A stretch of DNA of 64,000 nucleotides from Rhizophagus clarus (taxonomy: Eukaryota; Glomeromycota; Glomeromycetes; Glomerales; Glomeraceae): contig BLAL01000216.1 in NCBI GenBank assembly GCA_015698045.1, positions 186,001-250,000 on the forward strand, written 5' to 3'. The translations under genes were made by a program, and so were the position numbers. The notes under the pieces were generated by a model. That model ran no database searches. It was not told where the DNA came from and saw only the letters and a list, made by a program, of their open reading frames with translations. Every line of letters begins with the position of its first letter. Within the stretch, counting starts at the first letter, position 1. Shown piece after piece: positions 48,815 to 61,957 of the stretch.

Positions 48815-49430
48815 GGGTCTGGTTCATTTCACTGACAATCATCTTACCGACAGTCATTTCGCTGACAAATATTTCACCGATAAGGTCATTTCACCAACAA
48901 ACATTTTACTGACAATCATTTCACTGACAAATGTTTCACCAACAGTTTTTTTTTATAAACTTATATTAAATATCATATATTTTTATTCTATAGTATAATC
49001 AAATAGTAACATTAACGTATTTTACTTACATATGATTTCTGTTTTTATATTTAAGACTTTAACTATGATAAAACCATGAACATTATTTTAGGTTTATTAC
49101 GAATAGAGGTAATAAACTTCACATTTTTTTTTAAAAAAAATGATTTTGATGAGAATAAAAAAGGATATGGTTTCAGTTGATAAAAATAAAAAAAATTTTA
49201 TATGTATACAATATTTTTTGTAAATAATTGTGTATACATAATAAAAAAAATTTTGTGGCTATATATTAGAACAATAATAAAATTTTTTATTCATTTAAAA
49301 AAATTTTTTATAAATATCAGTGAGATGACCTGTCAGTGAAACGATCCTATAAGCAAAATGTTTGTCAGTGAAATGTTTGTCAGTGAAATAACTGTCAGTG
49401 AGATGATTGTTGGCGAGTTAAACATGATCC
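48815..49430. mobile_element. 616-bp MITE with repeated ATTTCACTGACAAAC motif
   Basis: Both ends carry many copies of TTTCACTGACAA-type words in opposite orientation; the terminal repeats begin GGGTCTGG / GGATCATG. AGTTA flanks both sides (48810-48814 and 49431-49435). The core is AT-rich and non-coding. The superfamily is unknown. Confidence 0.6.
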
Positions 49431-49740
49431 AGTTATGATTGTTACAATAAATATAAGTTTTACAAGTTATCATAATAAAAAATAAATTTATTTTATTAAT
49501 ACAAATATGGTGTTTTGATTGCAATTAACGTAAATATCTCTTATTAATATAAATATATTATAAATATTGCATAACTGTAATTATATTTTTTATTATTCTA
49601 GGATAATCTATATTATTCTAGGATAATTTATTCAGATTATCTTTTATTTTATTTAATAGGATATTCAAATCTCAAAATTTCTAAACAAGTTATTCAGATT
49701 ATCTATAGGATAACCTATTGGAAAATTCTAAGATTGATAA

Positions 49741-51463
49741 ATAAAATCCATAAAAAGAAAGTTATACTAAACTACCAAAATACTAACAATATTCTAATAT
49801 CTTTAGCCTCCCAAAACTAAAACAAAAAAAAGAGACTAAAGGCTAAAATATTAATAGGTAAAAAATAAAAAACTAAAGAAAAGTTATTAATACTTTCAAA
49901 AATCCAAAAGGAAAACTGGAAAAAGAGGTAAAACACTATAACCACCACATCTACTTCCCTTAAAATGATACCTAAGCAAGAAAAAGCAAGCACCACTCCT
50001 AACCATAAATAAAAACTTTAATTAATAACTTCACTTTGTCTTTCTTAATGCTTCTAAAATAAATAGTATTAATAAGAAATTCCTCTTTTAGGGTATTTAA
50101 AATCAGGCAGCCTAGATGCTAATCTTACAAAAGTTTTTAGAAATATGAAAGAAATTTGGAGCTTGTGGTTATACTATTTCCTTGGTAAAGTTCATACCAA
50201 GTCAGTAATTTCACCAAAATTTGGTATTTTTGAACCAGACAAGTTTTAAAAGACATGACTAGGTCTCATAAAAAAGAAAATGTTACTTAAAAAGAGTCTA
50301 AGAAACCAAAAGCCCAAGCTTTTCTTTAGCATTTTTCTGCTGAAAAAATGATTAAGTGATCTGCAAGTGAGAAATGTAGTTGATCCCCACTGTATAATTA
50401 TATAAATTTACTAATATATTATGTATATTATCTATTTTACAAGTTTATTTAAAACAATAAAAATAGTTTTTTTTAAATATATAATGTATTTAATTTTAGT
50501 TAAACCTAAATAATTTAAGAATCTTGCTAATTTGCATTCAAGATAAAATCATCAAGAGGTGATTTTATCCAGGTGATTTTACTTATGATTAATTTATTAA
50601 ATTTATTAAATTTGATTAATTAAATATTTCCTGTAAATTTTAATATATTAATATAATAAATCTTAATGCTAATTTTTTTGAAATATATATAATAAATATA
50701 CTTAAAATTTTTTCACAATGTAATAAATTTTATATGCATAACAATTTATTAATTTTTAATAGATTATATATTTTATTTAACAAATTCATACTATTCAAAA
50801 TGCTAAATTTTTTAATAGGAATAATAAAAAAGAGTTATAATGATAAAGAAAAAGTATATAAAAACATTAATAAATAAATTTATAAAATAGGTTCATAACA
50901 AGTGATACAAGATATATTAGTTAGGAAATATGTAAATAAAAAAAAGATAAAAGGAATAAAGGTGAATGAAAAATATAAAAAAAGTGAAAGAAAATAAAAG
51001 AAATGAAGAACTATGACAAAAAGATGGGATTTTAAAGTAAAAAATTTGAATGGATATTTTAAAAGATTTCCAATTATATTCTGAAACCTTTCCTGATATA
51101 AATCCAAAGTATTAATTTCAAAAAATTCTAAATCATGCTAGACCATTTTCTAGCTATTAGTTATTTTGGTATATTTTTTAGCTTTGAATTAGCCTTTCAA
51201 ATATCAAGAATCATATCTTTTTTTATAGCCCTTTTAATACAATTTTAATTTCAAATAATATATCAAAAAATATATATCATGCTGTTTGCCTTTGAAAAAG
51301 GCTGAAATAACAAAAAACAAAATAACAAAATATTTCCAGTCCTGACTTTTATAAACTTAAATAAGCATACCATTATTTTGTGATATTCAAGAAATAATTT
51401 TAAAGGTGATTCATAAGTGTAATCAAAAAATCACTAAGTATAATCTTTGAATATCAATATACT
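49741..51463. other. Repeat-rich AT DNA, no supported gene
   Basis: Low-complexity and decayed repeat sequence. Short minus-strand ORFs (50880-51107) are Phe/Leu-rich filler. No splice-consistent gene seen. Confidence 0.4.
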
Positions 51464-51470
51464 AATTAAC

Positions 51471-51767
51471 CAGGACCCCAGACATTACTAAAATAACTCA
51501 CATTTTTTTTTTACCCATTTTTCTCAAAATTAAGCCAATTTGCTCTTTTAGTTTTTTAAGGATATCTCGCCATCTATTTAACTAATTTCGATAAACTTTT
51601 TTTTATGTTGTAGATCTCATCGAGAGCTACATTTTAAAAAAACGTTCATCTAATTTGGATCACTGGCTGACGAGAAAATTGCAAAAACATGTTTTTTAAC
51701 TTCTAAATTTCACATCAATTTGCTCTTTTTCATGATTATGAGTTGTATCAGTAATGTTCAGGGTCCT
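51471..51767. mobile_element. 297-bp MITE, AATTAAC flanks
   Basis: The left end CAGGACCCCAGACATTACT and the reverse complement of the right end, AGGACCCTGAACATTACT, are inverted repeats. AATTAAC flanks both sides (51464-51470 and 51768-51774). No ORF. Confidence 0.65.
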
Positions 51768-51925
51768 AATTAACTTCAAAAAGGTTAGATTTAGCTAGCA
51801 TCAGAAATTAAATCAAAAGATTATTATACATGTTTTAGCTTACTGATAAATTTTCACTATATTAGTTTATATTTTAGAGGCCCATACTTAGCAAAATACT
51901 GGAGTAAAATATATACAAAAAAATA

Positions 51926-52974
51926 CAATCAGACCTCTATATGATCATCAAGTTGGTTACACTATTAATTGATAATTGTATAGAGGTGTGATTGTATATA
52001 TAGTATATAATTAATTTTATCAAAAACCAGAAATAAAAATTATTAAAAGACTATTTCTATTTGTACACTAATGTATTTGTACACGGGTTATGTGATTGGT
52101 ATAAAATTGTCTTTTATGGAAATATTGTTATACAAAATTCCAATTACGGTTATTTTGAAAAATAAGAAAAAATTTTTTGTGGAACGGGTATCACCTAAAA
52201 AGGAAGGTCCGTATTATACAATAGCCTAATATGATAATTTTTAAAATTCTGGCTGGAATTATAAAAAATTATGGGTGTGACATATAATATGTGACAAATA
52301 GGATTTTTAATATGAAAAAAATTCGTTCTTGAAATATTTATAGAAAAATGAAAAAGGGAGGGTGTGAAACAGGGTGATAAATAATAGTCATGTGATCCGA
52401 GTTTTGCACATTAGTATGAATTAAGAAATTTTCTTATTAAAATTATCTTAATTTTGGTTTAAATTATAAATTATAAAATTATAAATCACATAAATTACAT
52501 GCATATTTTTGGGTAATAACTATTTTATATAAAACAATTTTAAAAATTTCTTATATTCCATATTCTAAAAAAGGAAATTCGTTTATAATTCTGGCAGAAA
52601 TTTTGATCCAACTGAAATTATAATGACTATAAAGAGGTTTAATTATTAGTAAAAATAATATGTATGTTGCAGATCATGTGGTGATAATGATTATAACTAA
52701 ATTGTAATTATAAAGAAGTAAATTAACTAAATAAAAGTTAGTTTCACAAAATTAGATTTTTATGTAAAGGTATGACTATATAGAGGTCTTTACAATAAAA
52801 AAGTATGAAACTCAAAAAAAATTTTAATTTTACTTTATATGCTAAATATATTTTTTATATTAAAATAAGTGTAAATTTAATATTAATTAATTTTTTTTTT
52901 TTTTTTTTTTTGAGTTTTATACTTTTCTATTACAAAGACTTCATATAGGATGCGATTGTATGGAGGTCTGACTA
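51926..52974. mobile_element. Mariner/Tigger-like non-autonomous element
   Basis: The ends read CAATCAGACCTCTATATGAT and, reverse complemented, TAGTCAGACCTCCATACAAT, each preceded by TA. Further copies of the TAGAGGT word lie inside (near 51985 and 52775), suggesting nested or rearranged copies. About 1,050 bp, with no intact transposase. Confidence 0.55.
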
Positions 52975-53527
52975 TAAGTCTAATCTCAGAATCTAATCTT
53001 TAAGGTAAATATATTAAATCTTACCTTTTAGGCATATATAAGCTAAGTCTTGCCTGATTAAATAACAGGACCTTATTCTAAAGCCTATTAATATATTGGA
53101 TCATATAATAGCTTCTAACATGTAGTTGGCATTGGTCATAAGCTATACTAGTAGGTTTGTCATATTTAAAGTAAGGCTGATGCTTTCTAGTTTTGAAGTG
53201 CAATCAATAATCTTTAGGGTGAATGTAAGCTTTATTACAAATTTATCCAGAATTATGAAAGTAATCACAAATAAAATCTATTTTTATTTTTCTAAATATA
53301 TATATAAATAAATTAAATTAAACAAATCTTTATGCAATATAATAAATCAAACATTTTCACAATAAGTATACAAATTCAATTAACCAAAAATAAGCCCATT
53401 TTTTAAGAAGTTGAAAAAGTTCTACTAATTAAAGTTCTTAAGACAGGGATTCTTTATGAAAAACCTAAAGATGGTAAGTTTATGCAGAATTATAAAAAGT
53501 GTATTCTAGAAGGACTGAAAAATCTTA

Positions 53528-53935
53528 TAATAGAGGTCACTGTAACACCCGGCATACTAGTAAAGTTGATTAAATTTTTGATATATTCAATTTTTAATGA
53601 AGCCAAAATGTGTGGACTAACAATATCTGCTTAAGGTTAGAGTTAAATTTGCCATTTATACACTCAATTTAAATTTTTATATATTCTATATAACACAAAA
53701 GGGTGGTTCGCATAATTAATAAATTTTTTTAAAAGTAGTTCGCATTATTATAAAAATTTTTTCGGAAAATTTAATAATCTCAGTTAATATTAATTTTACA
53801 AGAATAATTTATAGTTCATTATATTCTCCAGGCATTCCTGTGTAGGATTGTTAGATTTTTAAGTCAATTACTTATGCAAAATATTTTTAATTTGGGTAAA
53901 CTCACCAATTTACTATTGTCCGGTGACCTCTATTA
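53528..53935. mobile_element. Short inverted-repeat element (TAATAGAGGTCAC ends)
   Basis: TAATAGAGGTCAC (53528-53540) is inverted at 53923-53935. The roughly 400-bp interior is AT-rich and non-coding. The related TAGAGGT core suggests kinship with the element at 51926-52974. Confidence 0.5.
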
Positions 53936-54349
53936 TTAGTTTTCCCGATCCTATTCTAGAATTGTATCAGACAGAAGATTCTCAAGAATATATAATAGAA
54001 AATGCAAGAAAATTTTTTTTAACAGAAAATAAATATAAGTAAGTTATAAAAGATTATAAATCTTACTATAATAAAGATTTAAAAATTCTTAATGCAATCA
54101 TAAAACTATATGGATTATATTATAGATTAGCTAAGAATTATTTTATTATAGAAGAACAAGCTAATAAAATATTTAAGGATTTTCTTAATTTGTAAACATC
54201 TACTGAGAAGGTAATTCTATGTCAGGATGAAGTATTTAAAGTTCTTCTTGCACAAAAGATCTTTCTGGACCATAATATTCATTATCTTCTAGTTAATATA
54301 AAACTGACTGATTTTTTTGTACTAAAGTTTCCCAAATATAATAAACTTT

Positions 54350-55000
54350 AGAAAACTAATTTATATCTTCAGCATATCTTCTTCCTTTATCCTCTAACTC
54401 ATCAGGTTCAAGTAAATATCTTATAAGATTATTATAGCTGGAATAATTGCTTTTCATTATATTCTATAAGTTCTTTACGTGATTTGGAATGCATAAAAAT
54501 AATCATATTTTTTTTTATAGCCTCAGTTAAAGAAATACAAACTGACATGTAATAGAATTATTAATGTTCTCAACAACTATAGGCAGATTCTTCATCTAAG
54601 CTCTAAATCAATTATTTAAATGCAAAGTCAAGAGATCAGAAGTATCTTAAAAAGAAAATAGTTTTTCAATTAAAGTGCAATTATACCTTTCAATAATACC
54701 TATAGTATGCTTAAACTTAGCATTTTGAATTTTATATTATGTTTCATCATAAGCATCTCACAATTACCCTTAAACTCAAAACTTCTATCTGTGATCAATA
54801 ACTTCAGTTAGATAAAAAGGCACTTAGGATTCTTATAGATTTTCTTAAGAGTTTTAGCAATAATAGTCAAAGTTAAGATTCTCTGCCTATTTTTAATACT
54901 ATATGTATCAATAAAGATAGAGGCTTTATATCTTAAAATCATGTTGTGATGGGTAAAGGTATTAGGAATTGAAAGAATTGATTGCGAAATTAACAAAAAT
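54350..55000 (-). pseudogene. Integrase (rve, DDE) remnant
   Basis: Frame-broken minus-strand text: MILRYKASIFIDTYSIKN, then LKKIYKNPK, then ITDRSFEFKGNCEMLMMKHN, followed by a decayed segment resembling the GIVERYNRTL catalytic-Glu motif. The D...E spacing is that of a retroviral-type integrase core, as carried by many fungal mobile elements. Several stops; not functional. Host element not determined. Confidence 0.5.
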
Positions 55001-56329
55001 AAAATAAAATAAACAAATAAATTAAGAAAAAGGTTTTCACCACTTTATTTTAATACTGTAAAAATAAAGAAAAGATGATTAATAAATATAAAAGTATATA
55101 AAAATATATAAATTGCAATGCATGAAACAATTTAATAGAACCATTTAAATATAATTTTATTATTTATTAAAAGAACTGGTCTGAAAAACTTACAGCACAA
55201 AATTTCTCTCTTATTTATACTTATTTTCCTACATATTTCTAAATAAAACTATAAAAACTATTCTTTTTTACTTACATAATAAAAGTATTTTTAAATATAA
55301 TTAATAATTTCATTACTAATACTAATGCTTATTACTAATAATCTTTCTATTTAATTCTATTTTCTTCCATTATGTAATGCTAAGTAATGCCAAGTAATGC
55401 CAAGATAACGTTACAATCTTTTTATCTTCTTCTATCTAATCATTTTAATTATAATAAATTATAATTCATAATTATTCATGTCGATTCATATCAATCATTA
55501 TTTCCTACAGTCTTTTTTTTATATGTGTATAAAAAAACTAATAATATGCTTGCTTTACTGTACCTATAGTTGCCACTTAAATCCAAAATAATTTGAGATT
55601 ATGATAGTCCAAATGTATAAATTTAAATTAATTTACAAATTACATATATAAATTTTACAATTTGTATATTTGAAATTTGGAAATTATGGCTGTCAAAATG
55701 TACAAATTAATTTTGGATTTACTTAAAATAATTTGGGTGGTATCTATAACTATGCCATCTAACATTACATCACTATTATTAATTAATTATATATTTCTTA
55801 TTTCTTTTATACATAATTTATTATTTTCTTTCTATCCAATTTCTCATATTACAAACTATTCATCATTGAAAAATTTTATAATTCACAAATTAATTAAATT
55901 TTTACTCTTATTTACAAGTGATAAGCCATCCTGTTTAAAGTTAATAGGATTCATGATACTCTTTACTTGTAAAGTTTTTTATTTATAAAGTTTTTTATTT
56001 TAAACATATTCTTTATTTTCATTTCTTTTGTTTTAAACGTAAAAGCTTTCTGTAAATTTATTTGTTATATTTTCTTTCTTTACATATTTTTTTTTCTATA
56101 TCCAATCAACTCTTGAATCTTCTATTTTTCTTAATGATTACTTATCATTTTTACAAAATTTTTTTTTTTTATTATTTATTTTCAACTCTTATAGTCATAA
56201 TATTAATAAAGTTCTATGAAAAAGAAGATATATCATAAGAAAGTAGTGATATAAAAATATGCTTTCGCATACCTTAGTTATTCAGATTCTTCATCAATTA
56301 TGATGGGTAAAGGTATCAGAGGTCAAAAA
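55001..56329. other. AT-rich intergenic DNA with inverted repeats
   Basis: At 55568-55755 two arms (CCACTTAAATCCAAAATAAT and its diverged inverse) flank a short AT spacer, possibly a small MITE. GATGGGTAAAGGTAT at about 56302-56316 repeats the integrase-remnant sequence near 54950, so fragments of the same repeat recur. No gene supported. Confidence 0.4.
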
Positions 56330-56595
56330 TTGTAATTTAAATAATAATATTTGTAATTTAAATAATAATATTTGTAATTTAAATAATAATATTTGTAATT
56401 TAAATAATAATATTTGTAATTTAAATAATAATATTTGTAATTTAAATAATAATATTTGTAATTTAAATAATAATATTTGTAATTTAAATAATAATATTTG
56501 TAATTTAAATAATAATATTTGTAATTTAAATAATAATATTTGTAATTTAAATAATAATATTTGTAATTTAAATAATAATATTTGTAATTTAAATA
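56330..56595. repeat. Perfect 21-bp minisatellite, about 13 copies
   Basis: The unit TTGTAATTTAAATAATAATA plus one T repeats with no visible mismatch from 56330, the last start being at 56582. High identity implies recent expansion. There are no unique spacers, so this is not a CRISPR. Confidence 0.95.
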
Positions 56596-57224
56596 TAATT
56601 TAAAATTACAATTATGTTTTTACATATATTAAATACTTATAATTATATAATAAATCCTTTGCTATAAATACCCTTTTTTATAATCACTCAGTATAATAAT
56701 CTCAATAGGTGTAACTATAAGAGAGGATAGCTGTATATTTAAAATCCTAAAAAAAATAATCATAAAAGAATAATATAAATTTTATACTAAATATTTTGAG
56801 TTCTTTTAATTAGATTAATATTATATATTGTATCTAAAATACCAAAATAGATGAAAATGTTAAATGTAAAGTATTTATAAATAAGTTAAGCAAATAAAAA
56901 CTATATCTCTTTTACAACTTGAAGTTACAAGAAACAATATTTAGGCATATAATAAAAAACTAAAAAAATATATTATAAATGATTGCAGATTTACTGCATT
57001 TTGCTAATAGTACTTTTTAAAAATTCCATCTTTGATTAAAGTTTCCAGTTTCATATGTAAAGAACTTTGAGTTATTGACATGATAAATACTAAGATAATA
57101 TTTAGAAATATCCAAAAAGTAAATTAAGATCAAAGACTACATAACAAAAAAAAACTATAAATTTTAAATAACAAATAACCAATCACATATCCGGTCCGAT
57201 GATATTCAAACATTACTAACATTT
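56596..57224. other. AT-rich 3' flank of BRF1
   Basis: AT-rich, no ORF of note. Probably the boundary between the transposon-rich block and the gene block. Confidence 0.5.
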
Positions 57225-60018
57225 TCAATAATCATCCTCATTGAAATCCTCATAAGGATCTCCTCCATATTCATTATCATAATTATGATCGTCATTTTCA
57301 TATTTTTCATATGATTCGCTACCATATATATCATTATTATCATATCCGACATAATCATCACCATCTTCCGTCAGACCGGGAGTAGTTGCAGTACTATTTC
57401 CATATGGATCCTTATTGTTTAGCTTTAAAGATTGGTGGTTCCAATCATATTCTTCCTCATCAGACCACCTATTATTGCTTACTGGAGTCCCGCTACGTGC
57501 AATTCCTGAGCCACTTATGCTTGTGGGATCATAATCTCGCCATGATGTTGGAGTGTTGGGGATACTTTCTGTTAAGTTTTCCAAGAGATTATCCAGCACC
57601 TTAAAGTTTATTTTCTTTGATAGATTTCTCTCTTCAAAAAGCTTCCTTGCAGCTTCTGCTGGCGTGCTTGCAACCATCTGATCAGCATTTCTGCCTTTTC
57701 TTGGCCGCTTATGCTATTAAAATTTTTAATAATAATATTTTAAACAGTCATTACAAGTTTCAATTATTAAATTATTACTTACTCTACGAACTCCAATCCC
57801 ATTTTGCCGATCGATTTCTTGCTGTTTTCTTTTTTCTATTTTTGTATGAATCATCGTTAACGTTTAAAATTTAAATTCCAATATTTAAATATATTTACCT
57901 TCCATCTCCCTCAAATAATCCCCATTTAACTCCATCCAGACTTGCGTTTTAAGTTTAACTTCGTCCTCAGTTAAGATGGCGTTTTTTACTTCATCATCAT
58001 CATCAAGATCAGATCCTAGCTCTTCGTTTTGATCGGCATCGGATTTACTATCCTCACTATCTGAATTCGTACTTTGGAGTGCTCTTTCTAAACGGACCAA
58101 AAAAAAAAAAGATTTAGGAATAACTTAAATATAGACTATCATACAAATGGTAATTTTATTTCACCTTCCAAATCGGTGCTAACTTTCAACAAATATTTAT
58201 CACCTAGGAACGAGTTCACCTCTTCTTCTAATACACGGTCTACTTCTGCTTCAAAATCACACAATGGCTGTTTGCCTTTGTCTATACGCACTGGAGGTAT
58301 TTCTTTGTCTACGTCAGTGAGGTTTCTCTTTCTTTTTTTGCCCACGATTTCTTCATTTTGTGATTCTCCAGTCTTTGCTTGGGGATTATCTTCATAAAAG
58401 TCAGATATTCTTTGCCTTAATTGAATTTCATCCCCATCCACATCACTGAGATCTCTCTTTCTTTTTGAACCAGTTGTTTCATCATTTGACGAACCTGTCG
58501 TTATTTGACTATAATTCTCACCAGCCTCATTTAATGTTGAATCAGAAATAGTTGCCATTGCATGTCGTTTGTCCTTGGCAATTTTGGCCGCCTTTCGTGC
58601 TCGTGTAAATGCGGGAGGATCGCATTGTTGTTCAAGCCATAAATTTCTAAAGTCTTGTACAGAAAGTTGACCCGTAGGAGTAACTTTGAATTCTTCAAGT
58701 CTAATAAAAAAAATATATATACATATATATATAAAAAAAAAGAACATTTAATTGATAACTAAAAGTGATAATAATTAAAAAAACACTTACCTTTTTTTAA
58801 TGGTTATGTCTGCTGTCTTTACAACAGCAATAACTTCCTTTATGCTTCTCTGAAAATTATTCATCCGGGCAGCAATTAACAAACCTATAATAAGAATTGT
58901 TAATATAAGAAATCGTAATGGAATCAATGCACATCATTGATTTAATACTTCTTACACGCTCCACATATACCAGCAGGCCTTCTACCGGTTTGCATCCAAT
59001 CACGGTCCATTCTCTGTACTAGACGCAGTGCATCGGCCACTACTTTTGGAGTTTCCTCACCAAATTCCAATAAGGACGCGAACCTTGAGATATATAATGA
59101 TGGATCAACTAACGGAAGAACAAGATGAAGTGTCCTTACTAGTTTCAAAAATGTTGATCCCAAAGTGAAAACATTTACCTAAAATAGAATAAATGTTGTA
59201 AGAGACCAAAACATTTATTTCATCAAAATTGGGTTTGTTGCCAGTAAATCACGCTATGAATCATATGGTTACTATCCCTCATACCTTGATTTTGTTGGCA
59301 ACAAACCCAAATCATTCATTCTGACCGTTTCTCTAAATACAATTTACTTGTAAAATGTCCGAAAAATCGATCAACATATGGCTTGTCTTTTCCGTACGGC
59401 ATACAATATAGAGACAAGCCGCGACAACGAGTTGAGTCTTTCTACCCTGGATGAAGTTGTTGGTAATCGCAAGATTGAAATATCTTTGCGCAGCTTCCAT
59501 CAGATGATCCGCAAGTCTTAGCGCAGTAGCTAATGCTTGGATTTGCCGGCGTCCTTATAAGAATACTTGATACATTACTATTAAAATATAAATTTTAATA
59601 ATAGACAATAAATGTATACCATTTGCAATAGTTTGTTCTCTAGAATCCAAGCTTGAATGTCGACGATAAGGACCTGCAGATCTAGCTCTTCCTAATAACA
59701 ATTTTTATGAATTCTATACTTAAAAACAAGAATTATACGCGACATCTCAGAAGGAAAAGTAAAGACTTTACTTTGATCAGCTCCAACATACGACCCTTGT
59801 AAAATTGCAGCGCCTGACGCGCTCTCTCCAAAAGTAACTTCAGAAACTATCTTACTTTCTTCGACAACCTAAAATTTTCAAAAATCGAATTATGTTACTT
59901 ATGTTCAGTATTTCAGAGGAATTAACAAGTAACGTACAAAACCACACTTTGGGCAAAAAGCATGCCCAGCAGCAGTATCATACTCAATTCTGTTCTCTCC
60001 ACAGTGAGTGCAAGTCAT
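57225..60018 (-). CDS. BRF1: TFIIIB subunit BRF1
   Basis: An RNA polymerase III initiation factor. Ten exons: 59938-60018, 59772-59868, 59620-59691, 59348-59553, 58956-59178, 58791-58884, 58165-58700, 57899-58087, 57783-57835, 57225-57713 (2040 nt, 679 aa). The N-terminal zinc ribbon is CTHCGEN...FCPKCGF. The family stretches [40 protein letters not shown] and [20 protein letters not shown] come next. A second cyclin repeat ends [40 protein letters not shown] and [13 protein letters not shown] belong to the C-terminal homology regions, and [12 protein letters not shown] resembles the Brf homology segment. The end is acidic and Tyr/Asp/Asn-rich. The exon 5 donor is GTAAGA one codon after GICGA. 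Divergent from HGH1 by 273 bp. Confidence 0.95.
59228..59312. repeat. Inverted repeat in BRF1 intron 4
   Basis: ATTGGGTTTGTTGCCA (59228-59243) is inverted as TGGCAACAAACCCAAAT (59296-59312), one base longer. The host intron is 169 nt, about twice its neighbours, so the hairpin accounts for most of the excess. Probably a tiny MITE. Confidence 0.75.
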
Positions 60019-60291
60019 TTTGTACTAGTTACTAAGTTGAAATATTTATATGAAAGTTCATTCGATATTCTGAATATCTGGTATAGGGGAAAAAATCTTG
60101 AAAACTAGAAAATGAAGTAAACGGTTCAAGACCTGTAAGTTACATTTACATTTAAGGATTTTGTATACCTGATAACGCAGTAGCAAACCGCAGCTTGTGC
60201 TTGTTGATCGATAATCGAACTTGATATTAAATTAATACCATAAGTTTTCTAACTTGTAAACAACTTAAGACGTTTATTTTAGTTTATTTAT

Positions 60292-61957
60292 ATGGAAGAA
60301 CAATTGGAGTCGGTAAATTAGTTTTTTTTCAATAATATTATTCTTACTATATTTCCTGAAATTTACTATTCAATTTGTTTTATAAGCTTTTTGAATTTTT
60401 GCATGATAATAATTCAAATGTAAGCTCTTTGAAGGGTAGGTTTATTGAGAATATATTGAATTTATATTAACATTGTTCTATTATAATGGAATTAGGTTCG
60501 TCAAATTGCGCTTAAAAATTTGTTGGGATATACAGTCAGTACTTCTCAATATCAACAATTATTTAAGAGTAATAATATGAGACCAATAATTGACTTGAAG
60601 AATCTTTGTAAAGATGATACAGTAAGAACTTTATTGGTTCAATAAAATAATTTGTAATTTGAAATGGAAATCAAACGTTATTTATATTTAATTACAGATT
60701 ATCGCACATGATGCTTATAAAGCTCTTGTTAATCTGACAAGTGATGAAGAGATTCGTAACGAAATGAATGATGATAAATTTTTAAAATATTTGATGACAA
60801 CGATAACGGTATAAAGCTATAATTTATAATCAATTTATTTATTTAAAATAACTAAGATAATTTTGGATCAATAATAATAGAATCGGGAGGCAATTCTTGC
60901 TGATTTAGCATGTATGCTTCTATCAAATATTACAAAAAATGAATTAATTTCTATAAAAATTTTATCTTTAAATGTTGAACAAATACAACATTTATCTCAT
61001 TCAACGAGAGCGATGGACCAACTGGTTGATGTTTTTATTAAAGGTTTAAATAGAAATTATAATAAAGAAGCTGAATTTCATTTTTTGGCTAGTGTATTTG
61101 CAAATGTGTCTGTGGTATGTATTATTAATATATACCGTGATATTTGTTTGGATATATTTTTTAGGTTATCTTACTATTCATTAGATACCTCAAGGACGCC
61201 GTGATTTTTTTCTTACAAGTGCATCATATGATAATATAGCACCAATATCAAAGCTGATTATTTTTACCGAACATTCAAACATAATTCGAAGGGGCGGTGT
61301 TATATCTTGCATCAAGTAATAATCACTTCGATTAAATAAGAAAATTGGATTATGGCAACGCACAATTATTCACATGCAACCTCTACTTTTTTGATGGGTA
61401 GAAATTGTTGCTTTGAAACGGATTATCATCTTGACATGTTATCGGAGGAAAATATAAACATACTTCCATACATTCTTTTGCCTTTGTGTGGACCAGAAGA
61501 ATTCGATACGGATGTGAGTTTTTAATTTATATTTTATAATAACATCGATTAAATATGTTGCATTTTTTAGGATATGGAAGGAATGCCCGATGATATTCAG
61601 CTCTTGCCTCTCGATAAGGTAAATTTAATTTGCGTTTACCGTTATTAATTCATAAATTTATAATTTTTATATTTTCAATTTTATTAGAAACGTGAATCCG
61701 ATTCAAATCTTAGAAAAACTTTATTAGAATCACTTGTCCTCTTAACAACAACTAAACAAGGTCGTGATATACTTCGTCAGAAAAAAGTTTATCCAGTAAT
61801 TCGACAAATGCATCTTGTGGTAAAAGATGAAAATATTGAAGAAATTATAGAAAAACTTGTTAATATGTTAATGAGAGATGATGAACAGAGCTACGATAAA
61901 ATTAATGAACTTCAAGTTGATGATTATGATGATAAAATAGAGGAATTCCGTGAATAA
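60292..61957 (+). CDS. HGH1: HGH1 homologue (eEF2 folding cofactor)
   Basis: An ARM-like protein that, in yeast, helps fold elongation factor 2 with TRiC and Hsp90. Nine exons: 60292-60312, 60387-60419, 60496-60621, 60698-60808, 60881-61114, 61185-61315, 61402-61513, 61571-61618, 61688-61957 (1086 nt, 361 aa). Signatures: NVRQIALKNLLGYT, DAYKALVNLTSDEE, ACMLLSNITKNE, RRGGVISCIKNCCFETDYH, LPYILLPLCGPEEFD, MPDDIQLLP, LRKTLLESLVLLTTTKQGRD. The IKNCCF motif is characteristic. The exon 6 acceptor is the second of two AGs (CATTAG at 61179-61184); the first (TTTTAG) leads to a stop. Exons 1 and 2 are only 21 and 33 nt. Confidence 0.93.

Larger units (their letters stand above)
44450..49740 (+). mobile_element. 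hAT transposon remnant with nested insertions
   Basis: Subterminal motifs GGATAATCTGAAT and TTATTCTAGGAT occur on both flanks in opposite sense (44470-44565 and 49590-49720) around transposase debris. Two later elements sit inside, at 46316-48166 and 48815-49430. The outermost ends and the target duplication could not be fixed. Confidence 0.5.

Noticed and set aside
55677-55988. 103-aa hydrophobic ORF as a membrane protein gene
   Set aside because: It begins in one arm of an inverted repeat, Ile/Leu/Phe/Tyr bias matches random AT-rich translation, and no conserved motif or promoter is seen.
56330-56595. CRISPR-like array
   Set aside because: Direct tandem repeat without unique spacers, in a eukaryotic genome.
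61159-61184. First AG (TTTTTTAG) as the HGH1 exon 6 acceptor
   Set aside because: It leads to an in-frame stop after a few residues; the next AG keeps HGH1 homology.
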